The position numbers and the translations under genes were made by a program. 42,334 nucleotides of DNA from Anaeromyxobacter sp. PSR-1 (lineage in GTDB: Bacteria > Myxococcota > Myxococcia > Myxococcales > Anaeromyxobacteraceae), in the NCBI RefSeq assembly GCF_000964525.1, contig NZ_BAZG01000020.1, forward strand, positions 1 through 42,334, written 5' to 3'. Below, piece after piece: positions 19,950 to 28,017 of the stretch (its first letter is position 1; every line of letters begins with the position of its first letter). Below the pieces are notes generated by a model. The model saw nothing but the letters and a program-made list of their open reading frames with translations, made no database searches and was not told the origin of the DNA.

Positions 19950-22721
19950 TCAGGGGGCCGTCGCGCTCACGGTCACCGCGTGCACGGTGACCGTCGGCGC
20001 CGGGCCCCCGTTCACGTCCGCGGCCGTGACGGTCGCGCCGAGCGTGTAGCTCCGCGCCTGCGACGGCGTGCAGCTCCAGGTGAAGGTCGCGCTGCCGCCG
20101 CCGCCGGGCACGTCCACCGGGACCGGAGGCGCGACGGGCATGCAGGTCGCGAGGCCGGCTGGCGTGGCGGTCGGCGTCACCGCGGTGATCCGCGCACCCG
20201 CCTCGCCACCGTTCGCGATCACGAGCGTGAGGCCCGCGGGCGTGTTCACGGGGACGCTGGTCGCGGACGGCGTCAGCGTGCCGGTGAGCTGTGGGGCAGC
20301 CTGCACCGCCACGGCGGCGGGCGTGACGGTGGGGCTCGCGTCGGCTCCGCTCCCGGCGTCCCGGGCCGTCACCGCCGCCCCGAGCGCGACCGACCCCGCC
20401 CCGGTGCCCGTGCAGGTCCACCCGAACGTCAGGCTGCCGCCGCCGGCGATCGCCTGCGGCGGGGCGGGCGCGGCGGCCGTGCAGGTGGCCGCACCGGTGC
20501 CGGAGGTGCGCGACGCGCCCGTCTGGAACGCGGTGACGCCGGCGGTGCCCTGGCCGTCGTTGACGAGGAGCAGGCTCACCGGGATCGCCTGGCCCACGCT
20601 GATCGTCGAGCGGCTCGCCTGCACCGTCGCCGGCGCAAGGTGGCCTGGCGCCTGGACCGTGACCGGGACCGGGGTGGGCTGCGCGGCGAGCGCGGGCGCG
20701 GAGGTCACCGCGGCCTCGAGCGCGTAGCTGCCGACCTCTCCGGCGGTGCAGCTCCAGGTGAACGTCTGGTTGGCGCCGGCAGGGATCGGCCGCGGCAAGC
20801 CCGGTGCGGGCGCGCTGCAGCTCCCCGCGGTCGCGCCGGTCATCGAGGGCACGATCCCGGTGACCTGGGTCGTGACCGCCGACACGTTCGCGATCGTGAG
20901 CGTGACGCCGAAGGGCTGCCCGGGGCTCGCCACCAGCGGCGAGGCGGTGAACTCGGCGACCGCGGGCACGCCGCCGGAGTCCACCGCCACGGTCGTGCTG
21001 GCGGTGGCGCGGAGCCGGGCGCCGGTGTTCACGTCGGTCGCGTCGGCCGTGGCGCCGAGGAGGGCGGATCCCGGGTCGGTCGGCGTGCAGGGCCACTGGA
21101 AGGTTGCGCGGCCGCCGCCCGGGACGATCACCGGGGTCGCCGGGGTGACCGCGCCGCAGACCGCCGAGGCCGGACCGGTCGGCGCGACCGAGGTCACCTC
21201 GGCCGCGGCGCCGCCGGGGTTCGAGACCTCGAGCGTGAGCGCCACCGGCTGGCCGGCGATCGTGGTGGTCGGCTGGGCGGTGATGGCGCCGGTGAGCGCG
21301 GCCGGCGCCTGGATCAGCACCTCGGCGGGCGAGGCGGTCGCGCCGAGGACCCCGCCCGACACCGCGTCGGTGCCGCTCGCCGTGCCGCCCAGGACGAGCA
21401 GGCCGGCGGCGCTCGCGCTGCAGGTCCACGTGAAGGTGGCGGACGCACCGGCCGCGAGGCGGCCCGGGCCCGGCGCAGGCGCGGTGCAGGTCGAGGTCGC
21501 CGCCGGGTCCCGCGTGGCCACGATCGACGCGACCTCGGCGGCGGCGGTGCCGCCGTTGAAGAGCGTGAACGTGACGTGCACCGGCTGGTCCACGTCCGCG
21601 GTGGTGCGGTCCACCGCCAGCGCGGCGGTCAGCTCCGCGGGCCGGAGCACGTGCAGGCTCGCGGTGGGCGCGGAGGCTTGCAGCGTGGCGCCGGTGTTCG
21701 CGTCGGTGCCGCCGACGCTGGCGCCGAGCGCGACGTCCACGGCGGCGAGCGGCGTGCAGGTCCAGGCGAACGCGCGCGCGCCGGCCCCGGCGACGGGTTG
21801 CGGCGGGGAGGGCGTGGGAGCTCCGCACGCGACGGCGTCAGCCGGCGTGGCGGTCGGCTCGACGCGCGTCACCGTGGCGCCGGCCTGCCCGGTGTCCTGC
21901 ACCGTGAGCGAGATCGCGAGCGTCTGGCCGATGAGCGCCTCGGCGGGGTTGCCCTCCACGGCGAGCGCGACGTCGAGCGCGGCGGGGGTCTGGATCAGCA
22001 CGGAGGCGGGCGACGCGGAGGAGGCGGACACCGGATCGCCCGAGGTGGCGTCCGTGCCGCCGGCGGTGCCGCTCAGGGACAGCGTGCCGGGCGCGCTGGC
22101 GGTGCAGGTCCAGTGGAAGGTGGCGGACGCGCCGGTGCCGAGCGCTCCCGGCGCCGGGGTGACGGAGCCACAGGTGGCCGCCGCCGTGCCCCCGTGATCC
22201 AGGACGACGGAGGTCAGGTTGGCGGTGGCGTGGCCGCCGTTCAGCACCGTCAGCGTCACCGAGACGGCCTGGCCGACGTTCGCGGTGTCGCGGTCGGCCG
22301 CGATCGAGGCCGCGAGCGCCGCCGGCGCCGCGCCGGTGACCTCGAACGCGTCGTCCAGCGCGCCCTGCCGGCCGAGCGCGTTCTCCACCACGAGGCGCTT
22401 CGAGCCCGGCGCGAGGCCGGCGGGCACCGTGGCCTGCAGCGTGCGGACGTCCACCCAGGTGACCTGCTCCAGCTCCGTATCGCCGAGCCAGGCGCGGTGC
22501 CGCACGTCCACCTCGGCGCCGCCGCCGGACAGCTTCGTGGAGGGGCGGGTCAGGAAGCCGTCGCCGTGGATGGTGACCCGCGTGGCCTGGGCCGACGGGC
22601 CGGCGGCGGGATCGACCGACGCGGGCCGCGGCGCCTCGCCGTCCGATCCGCTCGAGCACGAGAGCGCGGCGAGCGCGGCGAGCGCGGCGAGCGCGGCGAG
22701 GCTGCCGAGCCTAGAACGCAT
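19950..22721 (-). CDS. large lipoprotein with IPT/TIG domain and seven CARDB/DUF11-like repeats
   Basis: 923 residues. The signal peptide has a LAA-repeated hydrophobic core and lipobox ALSC at about residue 22. An IPT/TIG-like Ig domain follows (about 33-128, VTIHGDGFL). Then come seven repeats of about 105-115 residues, each starting like AALxxxIxAxxxTxxVGQxVxVTLTV and ending FxWxCTxxxxG with two cysteines likely bonded within the repeat. Such repeats occur in exported adhesive or structural proteins. It overlaps by 11 bp the gene upstream for an envelope Ig-domain protein, so the two probably form one surface system. No enzymatic domain is present. The repeats are similar in DNA as well, so copy number may vary. 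Confidence 0.85.
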   Translation of the reverse strand: MRSRLGSLAALAALAALAALSCSSGSDGEAPRPASVDPAAGPSAQATRVTIHGDGFLTRPSTKLSGGGAEVDVRHRAWLGDTELEQVTWVDVRTLQATVPAGLAPGSKRLVVENALGRQGALDDAFEVTGAAPAALAASIAADRDTANVGQAVSVTLTVLNGGHATANLTSVVLDHGGTAAATCGSVTPAPGALGTGASATFHWTCTASAPGTLSLSGTAGGTDATSGDPVSASSASPASVLIQTPAALDVALAVEGNPAEALIGQTLAISLTVQDTGQAGATVTRVEPTATPADAVACGAPTPSPPQPVAGAGARAFAWTCTPLAAVDVALGASVGGTDANTGATLQASAPTASLHVLRPAELTAALAVDRTTADVDQPVHVTFTLFNGGTAAAEVASIVATRDPAATSTCTAPAPGPGRLAAGASATFTWTCSASAAGLLVLGGTASGTDAVSGGVLGATASPAEVLIQAPAALTGAITAQPTTTIAGQPVALTLEVSNPGGAAAEVTSVAPTGPASAVCGAVTPATPVIVPGGGRATFQWPCTPTDPGSALLGATADATDVNTGARLRATASTTVAVDSGGVPAVAEFTASPLVASPGQPFGVTLTIANVSAVTTQVTGIVPSMTGATAGSCSAPAPGLPRPIPAGANQTFTWSCTAGEVGSYALEAAVTSAPALAAQPTPVPVTVQAPGHLAPATVQASRSTISVGQAIPVSLLLVNDGQGTAGVTAFQTGASRTSGTGAATCTAAAPAPPQAIAGGGSLTFGWTCTGTGAGSVALGAAVTARDAGSGADASPTVTPAAVAVQAAPQLTGTLTPSATSVPVNTPAGLTLVIANGGEAGARITAVTPTATPAGLATCMPVAPPVPVDVPGGGGSATFTWSCTPSQARSYTLGATVTAADVNGGPAPTVTVHAVTVSATAP
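22662..22697. repeat. four 9-bp tandem repeats in a signal-peptide coding region
   Basis: GAGCGCGGC is repeated four times without mismatch. On the minus strand it encodes the Leu-Ala-Ala repeats of the lipoprotein signal peptide. Change by whole units would keep the frame but alter the length of the hydrophobic core. Confidence 0.85.
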
Positions 22722-23895
22722 CGAACCGCACCCCCGCCGACAGCAGCAGCGGCCAGCCGGCGCCGCGCACCGTGTCGAGCCGCGGATCGCCGAGCCAGTA
22801 CCCGCGCACCTCGGCGAACGGCGCGCCGAACCGCGTGCGGAACGCGAGCTCCAGGCCGGCCGTCGCCGCGGGGGCCCAGGCCGACTCGGTGAGCTCGGGC
22901 TGCCCGGCGAGACGCGCGCTGCTCGCCACCCGCGCCGCGCCGCCGCCCAGCGACAGCGTGGCCGTGCCGCGCGCGCCCAGCGCTGCCCGCGCCGCCAGCG
23001 ACAGGGTGAGCGGGAGCGCGCTCCGCTCCGCGCGCAGGTCCAGCCCGGCGCGCGGCGCCCACGCGAGCCCGTCCTCGCGGACGCCCCACCACGCCACCGC
23101 GGCCACCAGGGCGAGCGGCACCGGCGCGCCCACCAGCCACGCCGCCGCGTCCGCCCCGAGGGCCAGCGCCGGACCGCCCCCGCCCAGGATCACACCCGCC
23201 CGCGGGGAGACCGTGAGCACGGCCGGGACCGCGCGCAGCGGCAGCGCGCGCGAGGCGGACGCCGCGCCGGCCGAGGCGCGCACCACGTCCTCGCCGGCCC
23301 AGGCGCTGCGCGGGGCGCGGTACTCGGCCAGCCAGCGGCCGGCGCCGAGCGGCACCGGCTCGGACACCGACCCGCGTCCGGCGGTGAGCCGCGGCTCCTC
23401 GGCGACCGGGTTCCCGTTCGCGTCCGTCACCGAGATCCAGAGCGGGTGGCGCTCGCCGGCGGCGGCGAGGCCCTCGGGCACGTCCACCACGATGACGCGC
23501 GCCGGGCCGGGCCGGAGGGCAAGGGAGGCAGATGCGGCGGCGCTCTCCGCGGTGGCGAAGGCCACCATGGACGTGCGCGCGCCGAGCGTGGTCGGGGCGG
23601 TGATGCGGCAGGTGTAGACGCCCTGCGAGACGCGGAGGAGGCCCTTCACGGTCCCGGCGTCCACCTCGACCGTGAGCGCTGCGTCGCGGGCCCGGCCGTC
23701 GGCATCGCGCAGGCGGGCGACGAGCAGCACCTCGTCGCCGGGTTGCGCTTCCCGTGCCTCGAACGACAGCTCGAGCTCGAGCGGCGTCGCCGCGGACGCC
23801 GCGTCGGCGCCCTGCTCCTGCGCCGGCACCTGCGCCTGCGCGCCGCGCGCCGCGAGCGCGAGCGCGACCAGCAGGCAGCCCACCACGATGCGCAC
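22711..23895 (-). CDS. secreted envelope protein with Ig-like domains and a C-terminal beta-rich part
   Basis: 394 residues. A signal peptide (about 1-22, ending AQA) is followed by two Ig-like or bacterial invasin-type domains (about 35-120 and 125-215; DANGNPVAEEPRLTAGRGSVSEP is typical). The last 180 residues are rich in alternating beta strands (AGLDLRAERSALPLTLSLAARA, SAGVRFDAF) and end in Phe, as outer-membrane beta-barrels do. It may therefore be an outer membrane protein with periplasmic or surface Ig domains. GTG 23895 is preceded by GGGGGAG. It overlaps the following repeat lipoprotein gene by 11 bp. Specific function not known. Confidence 0.72.
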   Translation of the reverse strand: MRIVVGCLLVALALAARGAQAQVPAQEQGADAASAATPLELELSFEAREAQPGDEVLLVARLRDADGRARDAALTVEVDAGTVKGLLRVSQGVYTCRITAPTTLGARTSMVAFATAESAAASASLALRPGPARVIVVDVPEGLAAAGERHPLWISVTDANGNPVAEEPRLTAGRGSVSEPVPLGAGRWLAEYRAPRSAWAGEDVVRASAGAASASRALPLRAVPAVLTVSPRAGVILGGGGPALALGADAAAWLVGAPVPLALVAAVAWWGVREDGLAWAPRAGLDLRAERSALPLTLSLAARAALGARGTATLSLGGGAARVASSARLAGQPELTESAWAPAATAGLELAFRTRFGAPFAEVRGYWLGDPRLDTVRGAGWPLLLSAGVRFDAF

Positions 23896-24119
23896 GCGTG
23901 CTCCCCCGGAGCGGCAGCAAAGCAGGGAGCCCGCCGGCACGTAAATCACCCGGGGGCAGGAGCGCGGGCGCGGGCGCCGGCGCGCGGGCGCGCGGGTCCT
24001 CCCGACCCGTGGACGCGGGGCGGCCATGACCTGCGGAATCCTCTGCGTCCGCGCGGGCTCTCACCCCCCAGGGGACCGCGCGGCGGCCCCGGAACCCGCA
24101 GCACCCCGAGGAATCCAAC

Positions 24120-24347
24120 GTGAACGTTCCCCCCAGCCTCCGCGCGCACTGGCGCACCCTCGCCGGCGCGGCGGTGGGCGCCGCCCTCGGCGCGGCCTAC
24201 GCGCACTTCATCGGCTGCCGGACCGGCACCTGCCCGCTGACCGGCAACGTGTGGACCGCCGCGGGGTTCTTCGGCTTCACCGGCGCGATCGTCGGGCTGC
24301 CCGGGCCGCGGAAGCCGGGCGGGGAGCCGGAGCAGCGGGCCTCCTGA
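24120..24347 (+). CDS. DUF6132-type small membrane protein
   Basis: 75 residues. Two membrane segments (about 12-32 and 44-60) flank the conserved loop GCRTGTCPLTGNVWTAAGFFG, the hallmark of the DUF6132 group, where two cysteines face one another. The GTG start at 24120 has CCCGAGGAATCC before it. These proteins often occur beside rhodanese or other sulfur/redox genes; no such gene is close here. The function is unknown. The gene is divergent from the Ig-domain protein and convergent with the acyltransferase, separated from the latter by a short hairpin. Confidence 0.78.
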   Translation: MNVPPSLRAHWRTLAGAAVGAALGAAYAHFIGCRTGTCPLTGNVWTAAGFFGFTGAIVGLPGPRKPGGEPEQRAS

Positions 24348-24348
24348 G

Positions 24349-24367
24349 CCGGGGAACCGCGCCCCGG
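24349..24367. terminator. short hairpin between convergent genes
   Basis: CCGGGG (24349-24354) and CCCCGG (24362-24367) follow directly after the DUF6132 stop codon, ahead of the convergent acyltransferase stop. Confidence 0.4.
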
Positions 24368-24381
24368 AAACGCGCGCGGCG

Positions 24382-25533
24382 CTAGGGCGCGGGCGGGCGC
24401 GCGGCCGCGAGTGGCGCCTGGCCCAGGGCCGCCCGCAGCGCGCGGCGTGCGGGCCGCTCGAGCCACCGCGACACCGCCAGCGAGACCGCGACCGCAAACG
24501 CCGAGAACCCCAGCACGAAGCCGGGCGACGCCGCTGATCCCGGGGTGCGCACCAGCAGCTCCGCCCAGCGCCACAGCGGGTCCTGCAGCGCGTAGAGCGC
24601 GAAGCTCGCCTCGCCGAGCGCCTGGAGCGGGCGCGCCGACAGCGCGCGGCCGAGCGCGCCGCCCGCCGACGCCACGCCCGCGAGCCCCGCCACGAGCAGC
24701 GCCCAGAGCGGGACGAACAGCCCGTTGTGCACGAGCACGTACGGGAAGCCGCTCCAGGCGAGCGCGGCCACCGCCGCCGCCAGCGCGAGCGCGGCCGCGG
24801 GGCCGGCCAGGCGGCGCGGGAGCGCGGCGCCGCGGCGGAGCAGCAGCCCCAGCGCCACGCCGGCCAGGAACTCCCCGAGGCGCGCGACCGGGTGGAACTT
24901 GAGCGCCTCGAGCCAGCGCGGCTCGTGCCGCAGCAGCTCGGCGCCAGGGCCGTCCGGGCGGAGCGCGAGGTACGCGAGCGGGAGCGCGAGCGAGGCCGCC
25001 CACGCCGCGCAGAGCGCGAGCGCGAGGCCGCGCCGGGACAGGCGCGAGAGCCGCGCCGTCGCGAACGGGAAGACCGCGTAGAACGTCGCGATGGCCGAGG
25101 TGGACCAGCCCGGCGCGCTCCACAGCCGCGAGATGGGCGGGAGCCACGCGTGGACGAGCAGCAGGGAGGCGCCCGCCACCACGGCTGCCTTCGCGAGCCC
25201 GGCCGCGCCGTCGCCGGACCAGCGCGCCAGCGCGAACGGCGCGGAGAGCGCGAACGCGAGCAGGTACGCCGGGTAGAGCCGGGCGAGCCGCGCCGTCATG
25301 AACGCGCGCCGCTCGGCGCGGTCCATGGGGTGCGGGTTGGCCCAGGCGAGGACGAACCCGGACAGCACGTAGAAGAGGCTCACCCAGGCGTAGCCGCCGG
25401 TCTGGAGCGCGCGCGCCCACGCCGGGGCGCCCGCCACGAGCGGGCCGCCGTAGTGGAAGAGCAGGATCCCGAGCGCGGCCGCGAAGCGGATGCCGGTGAG
25501 CGGCGCCAGGCGGTCGTCGCGAGCGGACGGCAC
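24382..25533 (-). CDS. acyltransferase-3 (OafA/NodX-like) membrane protein
   Basis: 383 residues and about ten membrane helices. The family start is clear: LAPLTGIRFAAALGILLFHYG, with the conserved Arg and His, then WVSLFYVLSGFVLAWANPHP, including the SGF motif. The family acylates sugars of lipopolysaccharide, peptidoglycan or exopolysaccharide from acyl-CoA in the inner membrane. The acceptor cannot be told. The gene stands alone between the DUF6132 gene and the Tad pilus locus. GTG 25533 has only a weak GGGG before it. The C-terminus is a short basic Ala/Pro tail. Confidence 0.9.
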   Translation of the reverse strand: MPSARDDRLAPLTGIRFAAALGILLFHYGGPLVAGAPAWARALQTGGYAWVSLFYVLSGFVLAWANPHPMDRAERRAFMTARLARLYPAYLLAFALSAPFALARWSGDGAAGLAKAAVVAGASLLLVHAWLPPISRLWSAPGWSTSAIATFYAVFPFATARLSRLSRRGLALALCAAWAASLALPLAYLALRPDGPGAELLRHEPRWLEALKFHPVARLGEFLAGVALGLLLRRGAALPRRLAGPAAALALAAAVAALAWSGFPYVLVHNGLFVPLWALLVAGLAGVASAGGALGRALSARPLQALGEASFALYALQDPLWRWAELLVRTPGSAASPGFVLGFSAFAVAVSLAVSRWLERPARRALRAALGQAPLAAARPPAP

Positions 25534-25899
25534 CCCAGGAACATGCGGGCGGGCTCGCGCGAAAGGTACGGGGCGCCCCCGGAGGCGCCGGCGAGCGGCT
25601 GCGGGCGGACGGCAGCCGGGCGTGCGGCCGTCCGCCCCGTGGTTCCCGCCAGCGCGGGACGGCAGATCCCGTAGCCCGAAGGCGGCTGGGTGCGGCTCGT
25701 ACCTCGCGACGAGCAGGCGATTCGCGAGTGTCGCGGCGCGAGTTCACCGGCTGTGCGCATGCGCCATCCCTCCCCCGCGCGTCTGGCGAGCCGGCGACGA
25801 GGCATTGTGGGACATGCCGCTGGTGAAACCGGGAATCCTTCCCCGCGTCAGGAACGAACGACGGGGCCATGGCGGCCCTCGTGCGACCAGGGGGACGAG
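25534..25899. other. 366-bp intergenic region before the Tad operon
   Basis: No credible gene is seen. The stretch contains a GGCGCC self-complementary hairpin near 25572-25589 and a 10-bp hairpin GGGCGGACGG (25603-25612)/CCGTCCGCCC (25628-25637). The pilus operon promoter should lie in the last 200 bp. I could not identify a convincing sigma-70 or sigma-54 site there. A GGGGG-A purine ribosome site lies just before the pilin ATG. Confidence 0.6.
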
Positions 25900-26082
25900 A
25901 TGCTGCAGACGCTGAAGAGGCTGTGGAAGGACGAGGAAGCGCCGACGGCGGTGGAGTACGCGATCATGGTCGCGGTGATCGGGCTCGTGATCATCGTCGG
26001 CGCGCAGCTGCTCGGCACGAACGTCAACACGACGTTCGGCAACGCCGCGAACCGCGTTCCCGGCGGGGCGGCGGCTCCGTAG
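25900..26082 (+). CDS. flp: Flp-type pilin subunit
   Basis: 60 residues. A short charged leader of 14 residues ends in Glu-Glu-Ala; cleavage before PTAVEY puts Glu at +5 and Tyr at +6, the pattern of Flp pilins. The usual Gly at -1 is Ala. The hydrophobic helix AIMVAVIGLVIIVGAQLL follows, then a short polar tail. It is the structural subunit of a Tad pilus for surface attachment. AGGGGGA precedes ATG 25900. A strong hairpin between this gene and the next may enrich the pilin transcript. It is the only flp gene in the window. Confidence 0.93.
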   Translation: MLQTLKRLWKDEEAPTAVEYAIMVAVIGLVIIVGAQLLGTNVNTTFGNAANRVPGGAAAP

Positions 26083-26096
26083 CACGGCACGCGAGC

Positions 26097-26132
26097 GGTG
26101 CTGGCCCGCACCAGCGGGTCCGGGCCAGCACC
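26097..26132 (+). terminator. strong hairpin between flp and tadV (attenuator or mRNA 3' stabiliser)
   Basis: Perfect 12-bp arms GGTGCTGGCCCG (26097-26108) and CGGGCCAGCACC (26121-26132) with a 12-nt loop begin 14 nt after the flp stop. No T tract follows, so partial termination or protection of the pilin mRNA from 3' decay is likely. Confidence 0.6.
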
Positions 26133-26151
26133 GTCGTACCCGGCCCACGCC

Positions 26152-26661
26152 ATGACCACCTCTCCGTTCGCCTTCGGGACCTTCGGGTTCCTGCTCGCCG
26201 TCGCCGCGGCCTCGGACGCCGCCGGGCGCCGGATCTCGAACCGCATCACCGTGCCGCTCGCGGTGGGCGGCATCGCGGTGCAGGCGGCTGGCGGGCTCGT
26301 GGGCGCGGCGAGCGCGCTGGTGGCGGTCGGCGCGGTGGGCGCGCTGCTCTGGGTGCCCTGGTCGCGCGGCTGGCTGGGCGGCGGGGACTGGAAGCTGGCG
26401 GTGGCGGCGGCGCCGTGGGTGGGGCTGGGCTCGCTCGCGAGCTACCTCACGACCTCCGCGGTGGCGGCCGGCGGGCTGGCGGCGGTGGCGTGGCTGGCGA
26501 GCGGCGGCGCGGCCCGGCGCGACATCGGGTCGAACCTGCGCGCGGCCGCGGCGGGACGTCCGGTGTCGATCCCGGCGCGCGCGGCCGGCGATCGCGTGAG
26601 CGTGCCGGCGGGCGCGGCGTTCGCGGCGGGTGCGCTCGCGGCCGTGGTGATGGGGGGATGA
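26152..26661 (+). CDS. tadV: TadV/CpaA prepilin peptidase
   Basis: 169 residues, mostly membrane-embedded. The two catalytic aspartates of A24 peptidases are Asp22 in SDAAGRRISN and Asp79 in GGGDWK. It lacks the methylase domain of PilD, as expected for TadV/CpaA. It should cleave the Flp pilin and the TadE/TadG-type pseudopilins in the inner membrane. ATG 26152 starts just after the hairpin, without an obvious ribosome site. The stop is 1 nt before the tadE ATG, so translation is likely coupled. Confidence 0.9.
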   Translation: MTTSPFAFGTFGFLLAVAAASDAAGRRISNRITVPLAVGGIAVQAAGGLVGAASALVAVGAVGALLWVPWSRGWLGGGDWKLAVAAAPWVGLGSLASYLTTSAVAAGGLAAVAWLASGGAARRDIGSNLRAAAAGRPVSIPARAAGDRVSVPAGAAFAAGALAAVVMGG

Positions 26662-26662
26662 G

Positions 26663-27073
26663 ATGCGCTCCGGGCGGCAAACCGAGCGTGGCGTCGCGGC
26701 GGTGGAGTTCGCGCTGGTCCTCCCGTTCCTGCTCGCCATCGTGCTCGGCGGGCTCGAGTGGGGCTTCTACTTCTTCCGCGAGCAGGTGGTGGTGAACGCG
26801 GCGCGCGAGGGGGCGCGGGCGGGCAGCGTCGCCGCGGTGGCGCCGCTCGCCGCGGCCGAGGGCGCCGCGCGCGCAGCGCTGATCGCGGGCTCGGTGGATC
26901 CCGGCGCGGTGGGCGCCACGGTGGCGGCGACCTCGCGCAGCACGGTCGATCCGGTCACCGGCGAGACGGTGGACTCGGTGGTGGTGACGGTGTCGTTCCC
27001 GTTCGTCCCGCTGACGGGGTTCGGGATCCCGGTGCCGGACACGGTGTGGGCGCGGGCCGAGATGCGTCGCTGA
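26663..27073 (+). CDS. tadE: TadE-like pseudopilin
   Basis: 136 residues. The prepilin-like start ERG-VAAVEFALVLPFLLAIVLGG has a cleavage point after Gly10 and Glu at +5, followed by the hydrophobic helix. The rest is a soluble Val/Ala/Thr-rich domain (AAREGARAGSVAA near 46, then a beta-rich part). TadE pseudopilins are processed by TadV and form a minor pilin or priming complex. The ATG lies 1 nt after the tadV stop. It ends 20 bp before the RcpC gene. Confidence 0.9.
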   Translation: MRSGRQTERGVAAVEFALVLPFLLAIVLGGLEWGFYFFREQVVVNAAREGARAGSVAAVAPLAAAEGAARAALIAGSVDPGAVGATVAATSRSTVDPVTGETVDSVVVTVSFPFVPLTGFGIPVPDTVWARAEMRR

Positions 27074-27093
27074 GGTGCAAGGGGGGGGGAGAG

Positions 27094-28017
27094 ATGTCGA
27101 ACGGTTCGGACGGGATGGGCGTGCTGAAGCGCGCCGCGGAGCGGGGTCCGCGACGCACCGGGCTGCGCGTCGTTTTGTTCCTGCTGATCGCGGCCGGCGC
27201 CGCGGCGCTCGCGGTGCTGCTGGTCACCCGCTACGTCGACACCCGCACGGCGGCCGCGCGCGTGTCGACCACGCCGGTGGTGGTGGCGACCATCGACCTG
27301 CCGGAGGCCACCACGCTGCGCGCCGACGTCCTCGCGGTGGTGCAGTGGCCCAGCGCGAACGTCCCCGAGGGCGCGGCCTCCGACCCGGCCAGGCTGGTGG
27401 ATCGCGTGGTCCGCGCGCGCGTCATCAAGGGCGAGCCGGTGGTCGAGTCGCGCCTCGCCGCCGCGGACGCCGGGCACGGGCTCGCGGCCATCCTCCCGCC
27501 GGGCATGCGGGCCGCCGCGGTCCGGGTGAACGACGTGGTCGGCGTCGCCGGCTTCATCCACCCCGGCGACTCGGTGGACGTCATCGTGGTGATGCGGCCG
27601 GAGACGAACGGCAACTCCAACCCGGCATACTTCTCGAAGATCATCCTCCAGAACGTACCGGTCCTGGCGGTGGGCAAGGAGCTGGAGCGGAACGAGCGCA
27701 GCCTGGAGAAGTCGCTGCCGGCCACGGTCGCCACGCTCATGGTGGACAGCGAGCAGTCCGAGAAGCTCGCCCTGGCGCAGACCAAGGGCAACATCCTGCT
27801 CACGCTGCGCAGCGGCATCGACCGCGAGCTGGTGGACACGGCCGGCGTGAACCCGGCCGGCCTCGTCAACGCGCACGTCGAGCCGCCGATCAACGTGAAG
27901 CCGGCGCCGCCGGTGCGCCGCGTGGCCCGGGCGCCGGAGGCGCCGAAGCAGGTGGTGGAGATCCTCCGCGGCGACCTCTACGAGCGGCGCGACTTCGGGA
28001 AGGGAGGGGCCAAGTGA
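27094..28017 (+). CDS. rcpC: RcpC/CpaB periplasmic pilus-assembly protein
   Basis: 307 residues. One N-terminal membrane helix (about 24-46) precedes an SAF-domain region with VVVATIDLPEATTLRADVLAVVQWP and ARVIKGEPVVESRL, and a C-terminal domain with RAAAVRVNDVVGVAGFIHPGDSVDVIVV. This is the CpaB/RcpC family, which works with the secretin in the periplasm. A nine-G tract ending in GGGGGGGGGAGAG forms the ribosome site. The stop codon overlaps the secretin GTG (GTGA), indicating coupling. Confidence 0.92.
   Translation: MSNGSDGMGVLKRAAERGPRRTGLRVVLFLLIAAGAAALAVLLVTRYVDTRTAAARVSTTPVVVATIDLPEATTLRADVLAVVQWPSANVPEGAASDPARLVDRVVRARVIKGEPVVESRLAAADAGHGLAAILPPGMRAAAVRVNDVVGVAGFIHPGDSVDVIVVMRPETNGNSNPAYFSKIILQNVPVLAVGKELERNERSLEKSLPATVATLMVDSEQSEKLALAQTKGNILLTLRSGIDRELVDTAGVNPAGLVNAHVEPPINVKPAPPVRRVARAPEAPKQVVEILRGDLYERRDFGKGGAK

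Noticed and set aside
19980-22892. Long plus-strand open frames opposite the seven-repeat lipoprotein
   Set aside because: They mirror its Ala/Thr/Gly repeats and lack a signal peptide or domain; the minus-strand gene has a full lipobox and repeating Ig-like units.
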